Shown here: positions 33,305-42,365 of the stretch, in pieces
How the letters are laid out: every line of letters starts with the position of its first letter
Numbering within the stretch: position 1 is the stretch's first letter
DNA from: Actinoplanes philippinensis
GTDB lineage: Bacteria > Actinomycetota > Actinomycetes > Mycobacteriales > Micromonosporaceae
Assembly (NCBI RefSeq): GCF_900113015.1
Contig: NZ_FONV01000010.1
Coordinates: 372,001-436,000 of the forward strand
Direction of reading: 5' to 3'
DNA: 64,000 nucleotides
Notes under the pieces: model-generated
What the model saw: the letters and a program-made list of their open reading frames with translations, nothing else
Told to the model about the DNA's origin: nothing
Databases searched by the model: none
Position numbers and translations under genes: made by a program

Positions 33305-34111
33305 TCACGACCGGCAGGCCCGCAGGGCAGTCAGTGTGGTGTTGACGTCGAAGAGCGGACCCTCGTTGCTGTCCCACCCACCGTCCGGCCGCTGGGTCTG
33401 CGCCAGCCGCTTCCGCGCGCTCTGCAGCAGCCAGTCGTCACCGAGGTTGACCCGGCGCAAGGCCGCCGCCATCGACGCGACGTCGGCCGGCGACATGTCC
33501 GGCAGGCGATCACCGAGCACCTGCTGCACCCGCGCCGACTCGTAGAAGAACTGCTGCTGGTGCAGAAGCACGGCGGCGTGCCAGCCGGCGGCCAGGAAGG
33601 ACGGCCACGTGCCGTCCGGGCGGAGCTGGGTGACGACCCAGCTCGCGGCGCCGCGCAGCACCTCGCTCCACGGCGTCCGGGTCTGGTAGGGGTCGATCTC
33701 GACGGCCGCCGCGGTGAGCCAGAAACCGGCCACCGACGTCTGGTAGAGAGTGGCCTCGGGATCACCGGGCAACGCCCATGCCGGCGCCTCGCCGGCCAGC
33801 GACTCGTGCTCCTGCCAGGTGCCGTCACCGCGCTGCGCGGCGGCCAGCCACTGCAGGGCCTGCACCCCGACCGGACTGTTCAGCGCGCCGATGCCGTCCA
33901 GCTCGGCGAGGCGGTAACAGGTGGCGTCGATCGAGGGGACTCCGCCGTCCGCCGACGCGGGCCACCCACCCTCCGACATCTGGCCGGCGGCGATCCGCTC
34001 CACTGCCTCCGGCGGGGCGGGATGGCCGGTCCTCAGGTGGGACAACCGGGCCCGCTCCACCGGATCACCATGGGCGACCACGTAGCCGATCGCGCCGTCT
34101 ATATCGATCAC
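33305..34111 (-). CDS. Prenyltransferase/squalene-cyclase-like repeat protein
   Basis: A 268-residue protein built of alpha-toroid repeats. QW-type motifs occur four times: QMSEGGWPAS, QRGDGTWQEH, QLRPDGTWPS and QRPDGGWDSN. The DXDD acid motif of squalene-hopene cyclase is not seen, and it is less than half that enzyme's length, so it is probably a single (alpha/alpha)6 barrel as in the beta subunit of prenyltransferases or a terpene-cyclase beta domain. Activity is unknown. The start is GTG 34111. A strong terminator separates it from moeZ upstream. Confidence 0.72.
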   Translation of the reverse strand: MIDIDGAIGYVVAHGDPVERARLSHLRTGHPAPPEAVERIAAGQMSEGGWPASADGGVPSIDATCYRLAELDGIGALNSPVGVQALQWLAAAQRGDGTWQEHESLAGEAPAWALPGDPEATLYQTSVAGFWLTAAAVEIDPYQTRTPWSEVLRGAASWVVTQLRPDGTWPSFLAAGWHAAVLLHQQQFFYESARVQQVLGDRLPDMSPADVASMAAALRRVNLGDDWLLQSARKRLAQTQRPDGGWDSNEGPLFDVNTTLTALRACRS

Positions 34112-34153
34112 GGTAAAGACGGTACCGGCCGGAACTGTGAATCGCAGGTCCGT

Positions 34154-34193
34154 TCTGTCCGAGGAGTCACCCGTTGGTGACTCCTCGGACAGA
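34154..34193 (-). terminator. Perfect 18-bp stem terminator after moeZ
   Basis: Arms 34154-34171 and 34176-34193 are fully complementary and enclose a 4-nt loop (AACG on the minus strand). It starts 6 bp beyond the moeZ stop. No U run is present. Because it is symmetric it could work in both directions. Confidence 0.85.
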
Positions 34194-34199
34194 GATCCG

Positions 34200-35381
34200 T
34201 CAGTACGACGGCAGCGACGGGTCGATCAGGTTGACCCACGCGACGATGCCGCCCTGGACGTGCACGGCGTCCTTGAACCCGGCCGACTTGAGCGCGGCGA
34301 GAGCCTCGGCCGAGCGCACACCCGACTTGCAATGCAGGACGATCTGCTTGTCCTGCGGGAACCTCGCGAGCGCCTCGCCGGAGAGGATCTCGCCCTTGGG
34401 GATCAGCGTCGCGCCGGGGATCCGGTTGATCTCCCACTCGGCCGGCTCACGGACGTCGACCAGGAAGATGTCCTTGCCGCTGTCCTGCCAGTCCTTGAGC
34501 TCACGGACCGAGATGGTGGAGCCGCTGATCGCCTCCTGCGCCTCCTCGGAGACCGCGCCGCAGAAGTCCTCGTAGTCCTCGAGCAGGTCGGTGACGGTCG
34601 GGTTCTCCCCGCAGAGCGCGCAGTTCGGGTCCTTCCGCACCTTGATCTTGCGGTAGGACATCTCCAGGGCGTCGTAGACCATCAGGCGCCCGACCAGCGG
34701 CTCACCGATGCCGGTGATCAGCTTGATCGCCTCGTTGACCTGGATCGACCCGATCGACGCGCAGAGCACGCCGAGCACGCCGCCCTCGGCGCAGCTCGGG
34801 ACCATGCCGGGCGGCGGGGGCTCCGGGTAGAGGCAGCGGTAGCAGGGACCGTGCTCCTCCCAGAAGACCGATGCCTGGCCGTCGAAGCGGTAGATCGATC
34901 CCCAGACGTACGGCTTGCCGAGCAGCACCGCGGCGTCGTTCACCATGTAGCGGGTGGCGAAGTTGTCGGTGCCGTCGACGATCAGGTCATACTGACTGAA
35001 GATCTCCTTGACGTTGTCACGGTCCAGCGCGGTGTTGTGAATGACCACATTGACCAGCGGGTTCACCTCGGCGATGCTCCGGGCCGCGGACTCCGCCTTG
35101 GGCGTGCCGACATCGGAGACGCCGTGGATGATCTGGCGCTGGAGATTGGACTCGTCGACCGTGTCGAAGTCGATGATGCCGAGCGTGCCCACACCGGCCG
35201 CGGCCAGGTAGAGCAACGTCGGCGAGCCGAGACCGCCCGCGCCGACCGCGAGGACCTTGGCGTTCTTCAGCCGCTTCTGCCCGTCCATCCCGACGTCGGG
35301 GATGATCAGGTGACGCGAATAGCGGCGGATCTCGTCGACGCTCAGCTCAGCGGCCGGCTCGACGAGCGGGGGCAGAGCCAC
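34200..35381 (-). CDS. moeZ: Adenylyltransferase/sulfurtransferase MoeZ
   Basis: A 393-residue two-domain protein. The ThiF/MoeB domain (about 10-270) has VGAGGLGSPTLLYLAAAGVG for ATP binding, the RQIIHG loop, and zinc pairs CYRCLYP and CALCGE. The C-terminal rhodanese domain (about 290-390) has the active-site Cys in LHCKSGVRSAEAL. MoeZ activates C-terminal Gly-Gly of small sulphur carriers and loads sulphur, serving molybdopterin, thiamin and other thio-metabolites in actinobacteria. GTG 35381 is supported by GGGGAG about 8 nt upstream. Confidence 0.95.
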   Translation of the reverse strand: MALPPLVEPAAELSVDEIRRYSRHLIIPDVGMDGQKRLKNAKVLAVGAGGLGSPTLLYLAAAGVGTLGIIDFDTVDESNLQRQIIHGVSDVGTPKAESAARSIAEVNPLVNVVIHNTALDRDNVKEIFSQYDLIVDGTDNFATRYMVNDAAVLLGKPYVWGSIYRFDGQASVFWEEHGPCYRCLYPEPPPPGMVPSCAEGGVLGVLCASIGSIQVNEAIKLITGIGEPLVGRLMVYDALEMSYRKIKVRKDPNCALCGENPTVTDLLEDYEDFCGAVSEEAQEAISGSTISVRELKDWQDSGKDIFLVDVREPAEWEINRIPGATLIPKGEILSGEALARFPQDKQIVLHCKSGVRSAEALAALKSAGFKDAVHVQGGIVAWVNLIDPSLPSY

Positions 35382-35491
35382 AGTTCACTCCCCGGGTTCG
35401 GTGGTAAGGATCGCCGCCCATTGTTGCTCGATTCCCAGGCGCGGATCCATGACGTTGGCCACGGGCCCGACATGCGGGATCGCGGAATAAT

Positions 35492-37654
35492 TCAGGCTAT
35501 CGGCTTACCCTCGTAACGCTCGCCGTCCAGATAGGGCCACGGGTTCGGGGTGCAGCCCTTCAAGCCGAAGGTCTGCTGCTGCATCACCGGGGCCTTCGCA
35601 CCCTCGCCGGGGCAGGCCTCGTGCCCGTGCCCCAGCTCGTGCCCGACCTCGTGGTTGATCGTGTAACGGCGGTAGGTCTCCAGCTTGCCGTCGTATTCCG
35701 GCACGGCCTCGGCCCACCGCTCGGCGTTGATGATCACCTGACCGGGGAGCCGGCACGAGGTGTACCCCTCGGTGTCCAGGCCGCCGGCCGCGCACATCTT
35801 CTCCGACGTCTTCGCCGAGGCCAGGTAGATGGTGAAGTCCGAGTCGCCCGACTTCGGCACCCGGCGCAGCCGTAACCGCCCGTCGTTGATCCAGCTCCGC
35901 TCGTCACCCAGAGTCTCGTCGATCGCCTCGGCGAACTCGGTGGGCGACGTGTCGTCGACAGTCTTCTCGACGGCAACCCGGAAGCGGTACAGCCGGCCTC
36001 CGTCCCCGAGGATCGGGCCGCGCTCCGGGGCGTACCCGAACTCTCCGGTCTTGCCCTTGCCCGCGGGCTTCTTGCCGTCGTCCGCATCGGTCCTGGCCTT
36101 GGCCGGCACGTCCCCGGTCGTCTTCGGCTCCGGACCGGCCGCGGGACCGATGCCGCCCGGCTCCTCGGCACGTTGCGCGGCGTCCGGCCCCGGAGCGAGC
36201 GGCCGCTCGTCGTCGCGCAGCTCATTGGCGGCGACAACCACCAAGATCACCAGCAGGAGGTACGCCACCAGCACCGTCCTGCGACGACGCCGGACGCGAC
36301 GGTCGGCGGCCGTCTCGGCCACCGCGTGCCGGGCCGGGCCGGTGGTCCGCGAGTGTGCGGGCACGTACACGCTCTCCGCCTCCGGATGCGCCAGCACCGA
36401 CGGCAGGAACTCGGGCTCCGGCTCCTCGTGCCGGTGGATCTCCACGGTGGACGGCCCACGGTCCAGCGCGGCCACGTAGAGGTGCTCGTCGGCCACCTGC
36501 TCCGGCGGCTCCGGCTCGTCGTCCTCCCACGGATCGGCGGCGTGTGCGGGCGCCGGGACATGGATGTTGTCGGCGCGGTTCCGGTCCAGCAGGGACTTCG
36601 GCGGCCACAGATTGTCCGGCAGCTCGGCCGGCAGGCGCACGCTCGGTGGCAGGCCCCGGTTCACCGTCCGTGGATACTCCTCGTCCGGCCGTCGCTCCGT
36701 GTAATCGATGAGCGGGATCTCGGGCAGGGTCTCCGGGCGTACCTCCATCGGCGCCCCCGGAGCGCCCAGCCAGCCGTTCTCCGGTGACAGACCGTCCCAG
36801 GAAGCCGGGTGGGGCGGCTCGGCCGGGCGGGTGGTGGCACGGGAACGGACCGGGCGGCGTACGCCGGTGGCGCGCGGGTTCACGTAGGCGCCGGGAGCGG
36901 CCATCGGGTCGTCGTCGGCCGGAACCGGCGGCTCGGGGTCGGCCGGGCGAGGGCGGGAGGCGGCCACCCGCTCCGCCGCCAGCTCCAGGATGCCGCGGGT
37001 CAGTGGGGGCAGGGGTTCCTGGTTCTGCGGGGCGGTCAGGGCGGGCGCGGGCGGCTCCGGCGGGGGTTGCTGGGCCTTCGCCGCGCTCCGGCGGCGAGTC
37101 GGCTTCTCCTCCGCGGGAGGCGAAGCGGTGTCCCGGCTCGCGGCGTCTCGGCCCGCGATGACTCGCTCCGCGGTGTCTCGCTTCGCGGCTTCTCGCCTCC
37201 GAGCCGGGGCTGCGGGCTCCACCAGCGCGTCTGGCTTCGCGGCTTCTCGCCTCCGGGCCGGGGCTGCGGGCTCCACCAGCGCGTCTGGCTTCGCGGCTTC
37301 TCGCCTCCGGGCCGGGGCTGCGGGCTCCACCGGGGCTGTGGCGGTCTTGCGGGCAGGTGCCCGGCCGGTGGTGGTTCGGGCCGAGGTGGACTTGACGGCG
37401 GCGGGCTTGACCGGCGACTCACCGGTCTTCGCGGCGGTCTCCCCGGTGGCGTTCCGGCGGACGCTCTTGCGCGCGGGCTCGGCCGGCGCGGTCACCGGCG
37501 AACGGCTCGTTGTAGTGGCCGCGGCCACGGTGCGCCGCCGGGTCGGTCGCTCCTCCGCGGGCGGTGGTGCCGCCTCGGTGCGGGAGCGCGCGGCTCGGCC
37601 ACGCCGGTCGGTGCCGGCGTCCGGATCAACGGGGCCATTTGTCGCGTTTGCCAT
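35492..37654 (-). CDS. Large membrane protein with a C-terminal DUF3152 metzincin-like domain
   Basis: A 720-residue protein. Residues 1-435 are disordered, Ala/Pro/Arg-rich and cytoplasmic, including an internal 18-residue tandem repeat (VEPAAPARRREAAKPDAL type). One transmembrane helix follows a basic stretch (RRRRRTVLVAYLLLVILVVV, about 450-470). The outer C-terminal ~210 residues are a DUF3152 domain with HEVGHELGHGHEACP, which fits the metzincin zinc motif HExxHxxGxxH, and conserved Cys. A secreted-side protease role is likely but untested. Start at ATG 37654. A second DUF3152 gene lies directly upstream on the same strand. Confidence 0.85.
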   Translation of the reverse strand: MANATNGPVDPDAGTDRRGRAARSRTEAAPPPAEERPTRRRTVAAATTTSRSPVTAPAEPARKSVRRNATGETAAKTGESPVKPAAVKSTSARTTTGRAPARKTATAPVEPAAPARRREAAKPDALVEPAAPARRREAAKPDALVEPAAPARRREAAKRDTAERVIAGRDAASRDTASPPAEEKPTRRRSAAKAQQPPPEPPAPALTAPQNQEPLPPLTRGILELAAERVAASRPRPADPEPPVPADDDPMAAPGAYVNPRATGVRRPVRSRATTRPAEPPHPASWDGLSPENGWLGAPGAPMEVRPETLPEIPLIDYTERRPDEEYPRTVNRGLPPSVRLPAELPDNLWPPKSLLDRNRADNIHVPAPAHAADPWEDDEPEPPEQVADEHLYVAALDRGPSTVEIHRHEEPEPEFLPSVLAHPEAESVYVPAHSRTTGPARHAVAETAADRRVRRRRRTVLVAYLLLVILVVVAANELRDDERPLAPGPDAAQRAEEPGGIGPAAGPEPKTTGDVPAKARTDADDGKKPAGKGKTGEFGYAPERGPILGDGGRLYRFRVAVEKTVDDTSPTEFAEAIDETLGDERSWINDGRLRLRRVPKSGDSDFTIYLASAKTSEKMCAAGGLDTEGYTSCRLPGQVIINAERWAEAVPEYDGKLETYRRYTINHEVGHELGHGHEACPGEGAKAPVMQQQTFGLKGCTPNPWPYLDGERYEGKPIA
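37180..37331. repeat. 54-bp in-frame minisatellite inside the large DUF3152 gene
   Basis: Units at 37180-37233 and 37234-37287 and a 44-bp partial unit at 37288-37331 are nearly identical. Each encodes the 18-residue VEPAAPARRREAAKPDAL-type block, so copy-number change keeps the frame. Shorter degenerate relatives occur at 37129-37179. Confidence 0.9.
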
Positions 37655-37811
37655 AGCAAGCGTCAGCCTGCCACGACTCCCCGCCTGTCACAGGACTTTC
37701 GGATTTCCGTACCGGATGGGCGCCTTGCCACGTCCCACGTCCCACGGCCCACGGCCCTCGCCGCCCGGCCCTCGCCGTCCCGTCCTCGTCTCGCTGCCGG
37801 GGGCTGGGCGT

Positions 37812-38702
37812 TCACAGTCGCGGCCCGGCCAGGTCCCGTCCCTTGTCCCGTGGCCAGGACCAGGGCACACAGCCGCGCAACGTGAGCGTCTGCTGGACCA
37901 TCACCGGCGCCGGGCCGCCGGCCTTGGGGCACCCCTCGTGCCGGTGGCCGAGCTCATGACCCACCTCGTGGTTGATCACGTACTGCCGGTAGGCCGCGAG
38001 ATCGGCCTTCGCCTCCAGGTAGGGCGGCGCGGACGTCCGCCAGCGGTCCAGGTTGATGATCGCCTTGCCGACGGCACGACAGGACGTGTACGGCACTCCG
38101 CCGATCCGGATGCTCGTGCCGCCCACCTCGCACATCCGCCCGGCGGTGTCACGTGTCGCCAGGTACACGGTGAAGTCCGCCTGGTCCGCCCCGCCCACCA
38201 TCTGCATCCGGACCGTCCCCGTACCGATCCAGCTCCGCTCGTCCTCCAGGACCGCCCGCACCTGGGCGGCGAACCCGGCGACGTCCTCCCCGCTGCCCTT
38301 CTCCACGGCGACCTTGAACCGGCGGATCCGGCCACCGGTCCCGGCGACCGGACCGCGCTCGTTCGCATACTCGAATCGGCCCGTGCCTTTCACCGGCACG
38401 GCGCCGTCCAGCTTCAGCAGGCCGGCGGGCGGGAACACCGAGGCCTTCACCGTGTCGGTGGGGACCGCGGACGGCGATGGCGACGGCGCCGGCAGGGAGG
38501 ACGGCCCGGCGCTCGGCGAGACGGGTGACGCCGCGGCGGCGGGATGACCGGGCGGCCCGGCCGGTGTGTCGGACGGCCGGCTGACCGCGACCACCGTGAG
38601 CAGCACCAACGCGGCGGCCAGGAGGAGCAGCCAAGCCTGGCGCCACCGGTCGCCCCGGGACGGGGAAAACGGTTCAGGGGTGGGGCTGGGGGGCTTGGTC
38701 AT
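37812..38702 (-). CDS. DUF3152 protein, shorter paralogue
   Basis: A 296-residue protein: a short cytoplasmic N-terminus, one membrane helix (about 22-43), a Pro/Ser linker, and a DUF3152 domain. The zinc motif HEVGHELGHRHEGCP again matches HExxHxxGxxH. The motif surroundings (INHEVGH; PVMVQQTLTLRGC) match the 720-residue neighbour, so the two arose by duplication, the neighbour having gained a long disordered N-terminus. Start at ATG 38702. It ends 157 nt before that neighbour. Confidence 0.87.
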   Translation of the reverse strand: MTKPPSPTPEPFSPSRGDRWRQAWLLLLAAALVLLTVVAVSRPSDTPAGPPGHPAAAASPVSPSAGPSSLPAPSPSPSAVPTDTVKASVFPPAGLLKLDGAVPVKGTGRFEYANERGPVAGTGGRIRRFKVAVEKGSGEDVAGFAAQVRAVLEDERSWIGTGTVRMQMVGGADQADFTVYLATRDTAGRMCEVGGTSIRIGGVPYTSCRAVGKAIINLDRWRTSAPPYLEAKADLAAYRQYVINHEVGHELGHRHEGCPKAGGPAPVMVQQTLTLRGCVPWSWPRDKGRDLAGPRL

Positions 38703-38801
38703 GGGGGTCCAGACTCGCACGAAACCGGTCACCGCACCCACCCTGGAACGATCTTGTGCGCTTCGCGACATCGCGCAACCGATCGATGGGCCGGAGCGTC
38801 T

Positions 38802-39767
38802 CTAGCGCTCCGGCGAGGAGGTCCGGACGTCGTCGAGGAGCCCGACGACGGCCCGGGCCACCAGACGTGGGACCTCCATCTGAGCGACGTGGCCGACACC
38901 GGGAAGGATGAGCAGCCGCCCGTCCGGGATGACACGGGCCACCTGCGCCGGCACCCGCGGATCGATCAGCCGGTCGTTGAGGCCGCCGATGACGAGCGTC
39001 GGCGCCTGGATCCGGGCGGCCAGGCGCCACTGCGAGTTGACCCCCGGCAGGTAGGCCCGCAGGAAGCTGCTGACCAGGCCACGCAGCGTGCCGAGGTAGG
39101 CCCTCGGATAGTGGGCGACCGTGTAGCGGAGCTGGATCTCCTCCATCGCTTCGGCCCGGCGCTGCGGATGCACCTTCGTCGTGTCCCCGAAACACGCTGC
39201 CAGCACCTGCTCGGCCATCTCCTCCGCGGTGACCCGGGTCAGCGCCCAGGCCATCAGCCGCTCGGCGCCGGGCAACGCGAGCAGCGGCAGGACCGGGCCC
39301 TGCGCGGTGCGCCGCGGGTCGAGGAACGGCATGGCCGGCGAGATCAGCGTGAGCGTCCGCACCAGGTCGGGGCGCAGCGCGGCCACCCGCACCGAGATCG
39401 AGCCGCCCAGCGAGTTGCCGATCAGGTGAACCGGGCCGCGCCCGGAGTGCTCCAGGTAGTCGACGAGTGTGGCCGCGAACGCCGCGATCGAGTAACGCGG
39501 GCTCGGGTCGCTGTAGCCGAAGCCGGGCAGATCCACGGCCTGGCCGTCGAGCCGGTCGGCGAGCAGGCCGGCGAGATCGGTGAAATTCTGTGAGGAGCCT
39601 CCGAGGCCGTGCACGTAGACGGCGGGCTCGGCGCCGGGGCCCATGGCCGGGGTGTCCCGGACATGCATCATCGACCCGCCGACAGTGACCCGGCGCGCGG
39701 GCCATGGCGGCGGAACCTCCCCTTCCGGCAACAGCGCGCTGTCGTCGGCCAGAATCGCGCCCTTCAT
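38802..39767 (-). CDS. Alpha/beta hydrolase
   Basis: A 321-residue hydrolase. The oxyanion loop is YVHGLGGSSQNF, the nucleophile elbow is LIGNSLGGSISVR (Ser in GNSLG), the acid is in VIGGLNDRLIDPR, and the catalytic His is in PGVGHVAQMEVP. A cap domain lies between the elbow and the acid. The substrate is unknown; C-C bond hydrolases and lipases share this layout. ATG 39767 overlaps the stop of the large gene upstream by one base, so they are co-translated. A TTG one codon earlier is also possible. Confidence 0.88.
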   Translation of the reverse strand: MKGAILADDSALLPEGEVPPPWPARRVTVGGSMMHVRDTPAMGPGAEPAVYVHGLGGSSQNFTDLAGLLADRLDGQAVDLPGFGYSDPSPRYSIAAFAATLVDYLEHSGRGPVHLIGNSLGGSISVRVAALRPDLVRTLTLISPAMPFLDPRRTAQGPVLPLLALPGAERLMAWALTRVTAEEMAEQVLAACFGDTTKVHPQRRAEAMEEIQLRYTVAHYPRAYLGTLRGLVSSFLRAYLPGVNSQWRLAARIQAPTLVIGGLNDRLIDPRVPAQVARVIPDGRLLILPGVGHVAQMEVPRLVARAVVGLLDDVRTSSPER

Positions 39768-41506
39768 CAAGCCAAGAGTGCCTCGAGCCGCCGGTTCACC
39801 GCGGAGAGTGTGGCGCGCACCATGGCGTGCCGATCGTCACCGGTGACCACCGCCGAGCCGGCCAGCTGCTCGACCCAGCCGCCGCCGCAGGACAGCAGCA
39901 GCACCACCACGGCGACCTGCATCTGCCCGAACGAGACCGAGGCCGCGTGCTCGACGAAGCACCGAGCCGGGCCGTCCTCGTGCTGCGAGGTGGAGAGCAG
40001 CTCGTCGACCGCGCCCGCGGTGGCCGTCGCGCACAGGCGCAGCAGGTAGCCATCGACGGCCGGGCCGGTGGCCACGCCCGCGGCGCTGCGCCCGCCGGCA
40101 CGCAGGCGCACCTCGACGGTGGCGTCCGCGCCGAACGTGTTGACGTGAACGTTCTCGATGATCACGCGCGGGCCGGGGTTGTCGCCCGGGTCCAGCGGCC
40201 GTGGCTTGGAGGCGTCCGCCGGGACGAGGGAGGCGCCGGCGTTGACCCCGGGTGTCCGCTTCTCCAGCGGCGGCTGCGGCAGTGCGGAGACCGGGCTGGA
40301 CACCGGGGCGGGCGCTGAGGAGACCGGGCTGACCGGGCTGGACACCGGGGCGGCCGGGCTGGAGACGGGCGCGACCGGCACCGCGGCCCGGGCCGGCCGG
40401 GTGGGCTGGCTGGGCAGCAGCGGCGTGCTGCGCGGCGCGGAGACGGGGGCGCTGGACGGCCGGAACGGCGAGTCGCCGGGCATCGCCGCGTCCAGGCCCA
40501 TCCGCTCCTGGAGCAGACGGGCCACCTGACGGCTCACCTCGGCGGCGTCGGCGCCGTCGGACAGGTCGAGGCGGAGGCTGTGCGCGCCGGCCGGAGTGGC
40601 CCGCAGGGAGGCGTCGCGAACACCCGGCACCTCGCGGACCGCGGCCAGGATGTCCTGGACGTCGAAGCCCTCCTGGCGCTCCTGGGCGGGTACGACGTCG
40701 CCGCGGCGCAGGTGCGTCGCGATGCGGGCCAATGCTGGCGCTTCGGCCGACGGTTCCACGGAGGGCGGCTCCGGAACTCTCGGGACGTCCGGCTGGGCCG
40801 GGACGCGCTGCGGGAGGGTCCCGCGCTGGTCGCCGTCGTTCGCGGCGTCACCGGGCGGGGCGTAGGGCGGTGTTTCGGGGGCCGCATCGTACGCCCGGCG
40901 GGCGAACCCCGGCGGGTCGAACGAGTCGGCCGGGCCGTCGCGCTGCGGCAGCCCCTGGGCCAGCGTGTCGGTGACCAGCGCGTGCCGGGAACGGCCGGGC
41001 TCGCCGGAGACCGGCGCGACCGGCGGCGGCCCCTGGACCGGCTCGGGCACCCAGTCCGGCCGGGGCTGCTGCGGCACCGCGGCCCGGTGCTGGTAGGAGT
41101 CGTCGAGGTCACCCTCGTACGGAAAAGGCGGCGCGCTGCTCGGCGCGGGAGCCGTCGGCGGCCGGCGGTGGTGGCCCAGGATGTCGGCGAGCCGGCTCCG
41201 CTCGGGCGTCCAGGCCTCGGTGGACCCGGACGGGGGAATCTCGGGACTCGCCGCCGGCGCCGGAACCCCGGATGCGGGCGCGGCCCCGAAGGGACGTTCC
41301 GCCGGGATCTGCTGCCGTCCGAAGGTGCGCCCGTCAGACGGGCGACGCCATGGTGGCGTGTCCACTCCCTGCTCCAAAGCCGCTCCCGTGTGTGGCCACG
41401 AACTCTCGTCGTCGGCCCAGCCGTTCATCCGTTGGCGGTCACGCGAGTCGGCCCCATTGCCCCCCGCTGAGGCTCCCGTGTCTCCGGAATGCCCTGATTC
41501 ATCCAC
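39767..41506 (-). CDS. Large mostly disordered protein with two small conserved domains
   Basis: A 579-residue protein. Residues 1-310 are Pro/Ala/Ser-rich and low in hydrophobics. A compact domain near residues 310-375 (DVQDILAAVREVPGVRDASL, then HSLRLDLSDGADAAEVSRQV) looks like a ferredoxin-like fold. A second Pro/Ser linker repeats APVSSPVS blocks. The C-terminal ~130 residues form another alpha-beta domain (VIIENVHVNTFGADATVEVR; GPAVDGYLLRLCATA). I recognise no family. GTG 41506 is chosen for its GAGGAG site. It is divergent from a TetR gene. Confidence 0.6.
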   Translation of the reverse strand: MDESGHSGDTGASAGGNGADSRDRQRMNGWADDESSWPHTGAALEQGVDTPPWRRPSDGRTFGRQQIPAERPFGAAPASGVPAPAASPEIPPSGSTEAWTPERSRLADILGHHRRPPTAPAPSSAPPFPYEGDLDDSYQHRAAVPQQPRPDWVPEPVQGPPPVAPVSGEPGRSRHALVTDTLAQGLPQRDGPADSFDPPGFARRAYDAAPETPPYAPPGDAANDGDQRGTLPQRVPAQPDVPRVPEPPSVEPSAEAPALARIATHLRRGDVVPAQERQEGFDVQDILAAVREVPGVRDASLRATPAGAHSLRLDLSDGADAAEVSRQVARLLQERMGLDAAMPGDSPFRPSSAPVSAPRSTPLLPSQPTRPARAAVPVAPVSSPAAPVSSPVSPVSSAPAPVSSPVSALPQPPLEKRTPGVNAGASLVPADASKPRPLDPGDNPGPRVIIENVHVNTFGADATVEVRLRAGGRSAAGVATGPAVDGYLLRLCATATAGAVDELLSTSQHEDGPARCFVEHAASVSFGQMQVAVVVLLLSCGGGWVEQLAGSAVVTGDDRHAMVRATLSAVNRRLEALLA

Positions 41507-41665
41507 CGCGCGCTCCTCGCTCGCCCCCGCTGAGGCTACCGTGTCGTTGCAGTGGCGATAAGTTGCAGCGTCGCGACAATTGCCCGCACGACCGCGACAT
41601 GCGCCGATCCGGGCAATCCGAGACGACAAACCGCGGGGACCCGACCCCCCTGGAGGTTCACAGAA

Positions 41666-42325
41666 ATGACCGCTGCGTCCGGCGGGCCACAGACCGCACG
41701 ACCCACCCGCCTGCCCCGTTCGGCGCGACGCAAGCAGTTGCTGGCCGCCGCGCAGCAGATCTTCGTCGCGCACGGCTATCACGCCGCCGCGATGGACGAC
41801 ATCGCGGAGCGGGCGGGCGTCTCGAAGCCCGTTCTCTACCAGCACTTCCCCGGCAAGCTGGAGCTCTACCTGGCCCTGCTGGACACGCACTGCGACGCGA
41901 TAATCGCCAAGGTGCGCGGGGCCATGCAGGCATCCCCGGACAACAAGGAGCGTGTGAAAGGCGCCGTCCGGGCGTACTTCGACTTCATGGATCACGAGAG
42001 CGAGGCGTTCCGGCTCGTCTTCGAGTCGGATCTGCGCAACGACCCCCAGGTCCGCCAGCGGGTGGAGCGGGTCGAGCAGGGCTGCATCGCCGCTGTGACG
42101 GACACCATCATCTCGGACACCGGCCTGCGGCCGGATCAGGCCGAGCTGCTCGCCTCGGGTCTCGCCGGGGCGGCCGGACAGGCCGCACAGTTCTGGCTCG
42201 CGAACGGACGGCGTACGCCCAAAGCTGAAGCCGAAGCGCTCGTAGCTGCGCTGATCTGGCGTGGGATCGCCAGCTTCCCGCTGCAGGGCGGTTCAACGGC
42301 CGGTATGGCCCCCGAAATCGGATAG
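41666..42325 (+). CDS. TetR family regulator
   Basis: A 219-residue repressor. The DNA-binding domain (about 18-65) is RRKQLLAAAQQIFVAHGYHA, MDDIAERAGVSKPVLYQHFP, then GKLELYLALL. The C-terminal helices contain FDFMDHESEAFRLVFESDL. Start at ATG 41666 with TGGAGG 9 nt upstream. It is divergent from the 579-residue protein, with a 160-bp gap that contains a palindrome GTCGCGAC and a repeated 21-mer starting CCCCCGCTGAGGCT, one copy inside the neighbouring gene. The DUF3107 gene follows on the same strand. Confidence 0.88.
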   Translation: MTAASGGPQTARPTRLPRSARRKQLLAAAQQIFVAHGYHAAAMDDIAERAGVSKPVLYQHFPGKLELYLALLDTHCDAIIAKVRGAMQASPDNKERVKGAVRAYFDFMDHESEAFRLVFESDLRNDPQVRQRVERVEQGCIAAVTDTIISDTGLRPDQAELLASGLAGAAGQAAQFWLANGRRTPKAEAEALVAALIWRGIASFPLQGGSTAGMAPEIG

Positions 42326-42365
42326 CCTTTCGATCGGGTAGACGGATCTTTTTAGGAGGGACTCC

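Noticed and set aside
37655..37811. Small RNA or gene between the two DUF3152 genes
   Set aside because: The sequence is a run of degenerate CCCACG and GCCCTCGCC words with no stable hairpin or reading frame that stands out.
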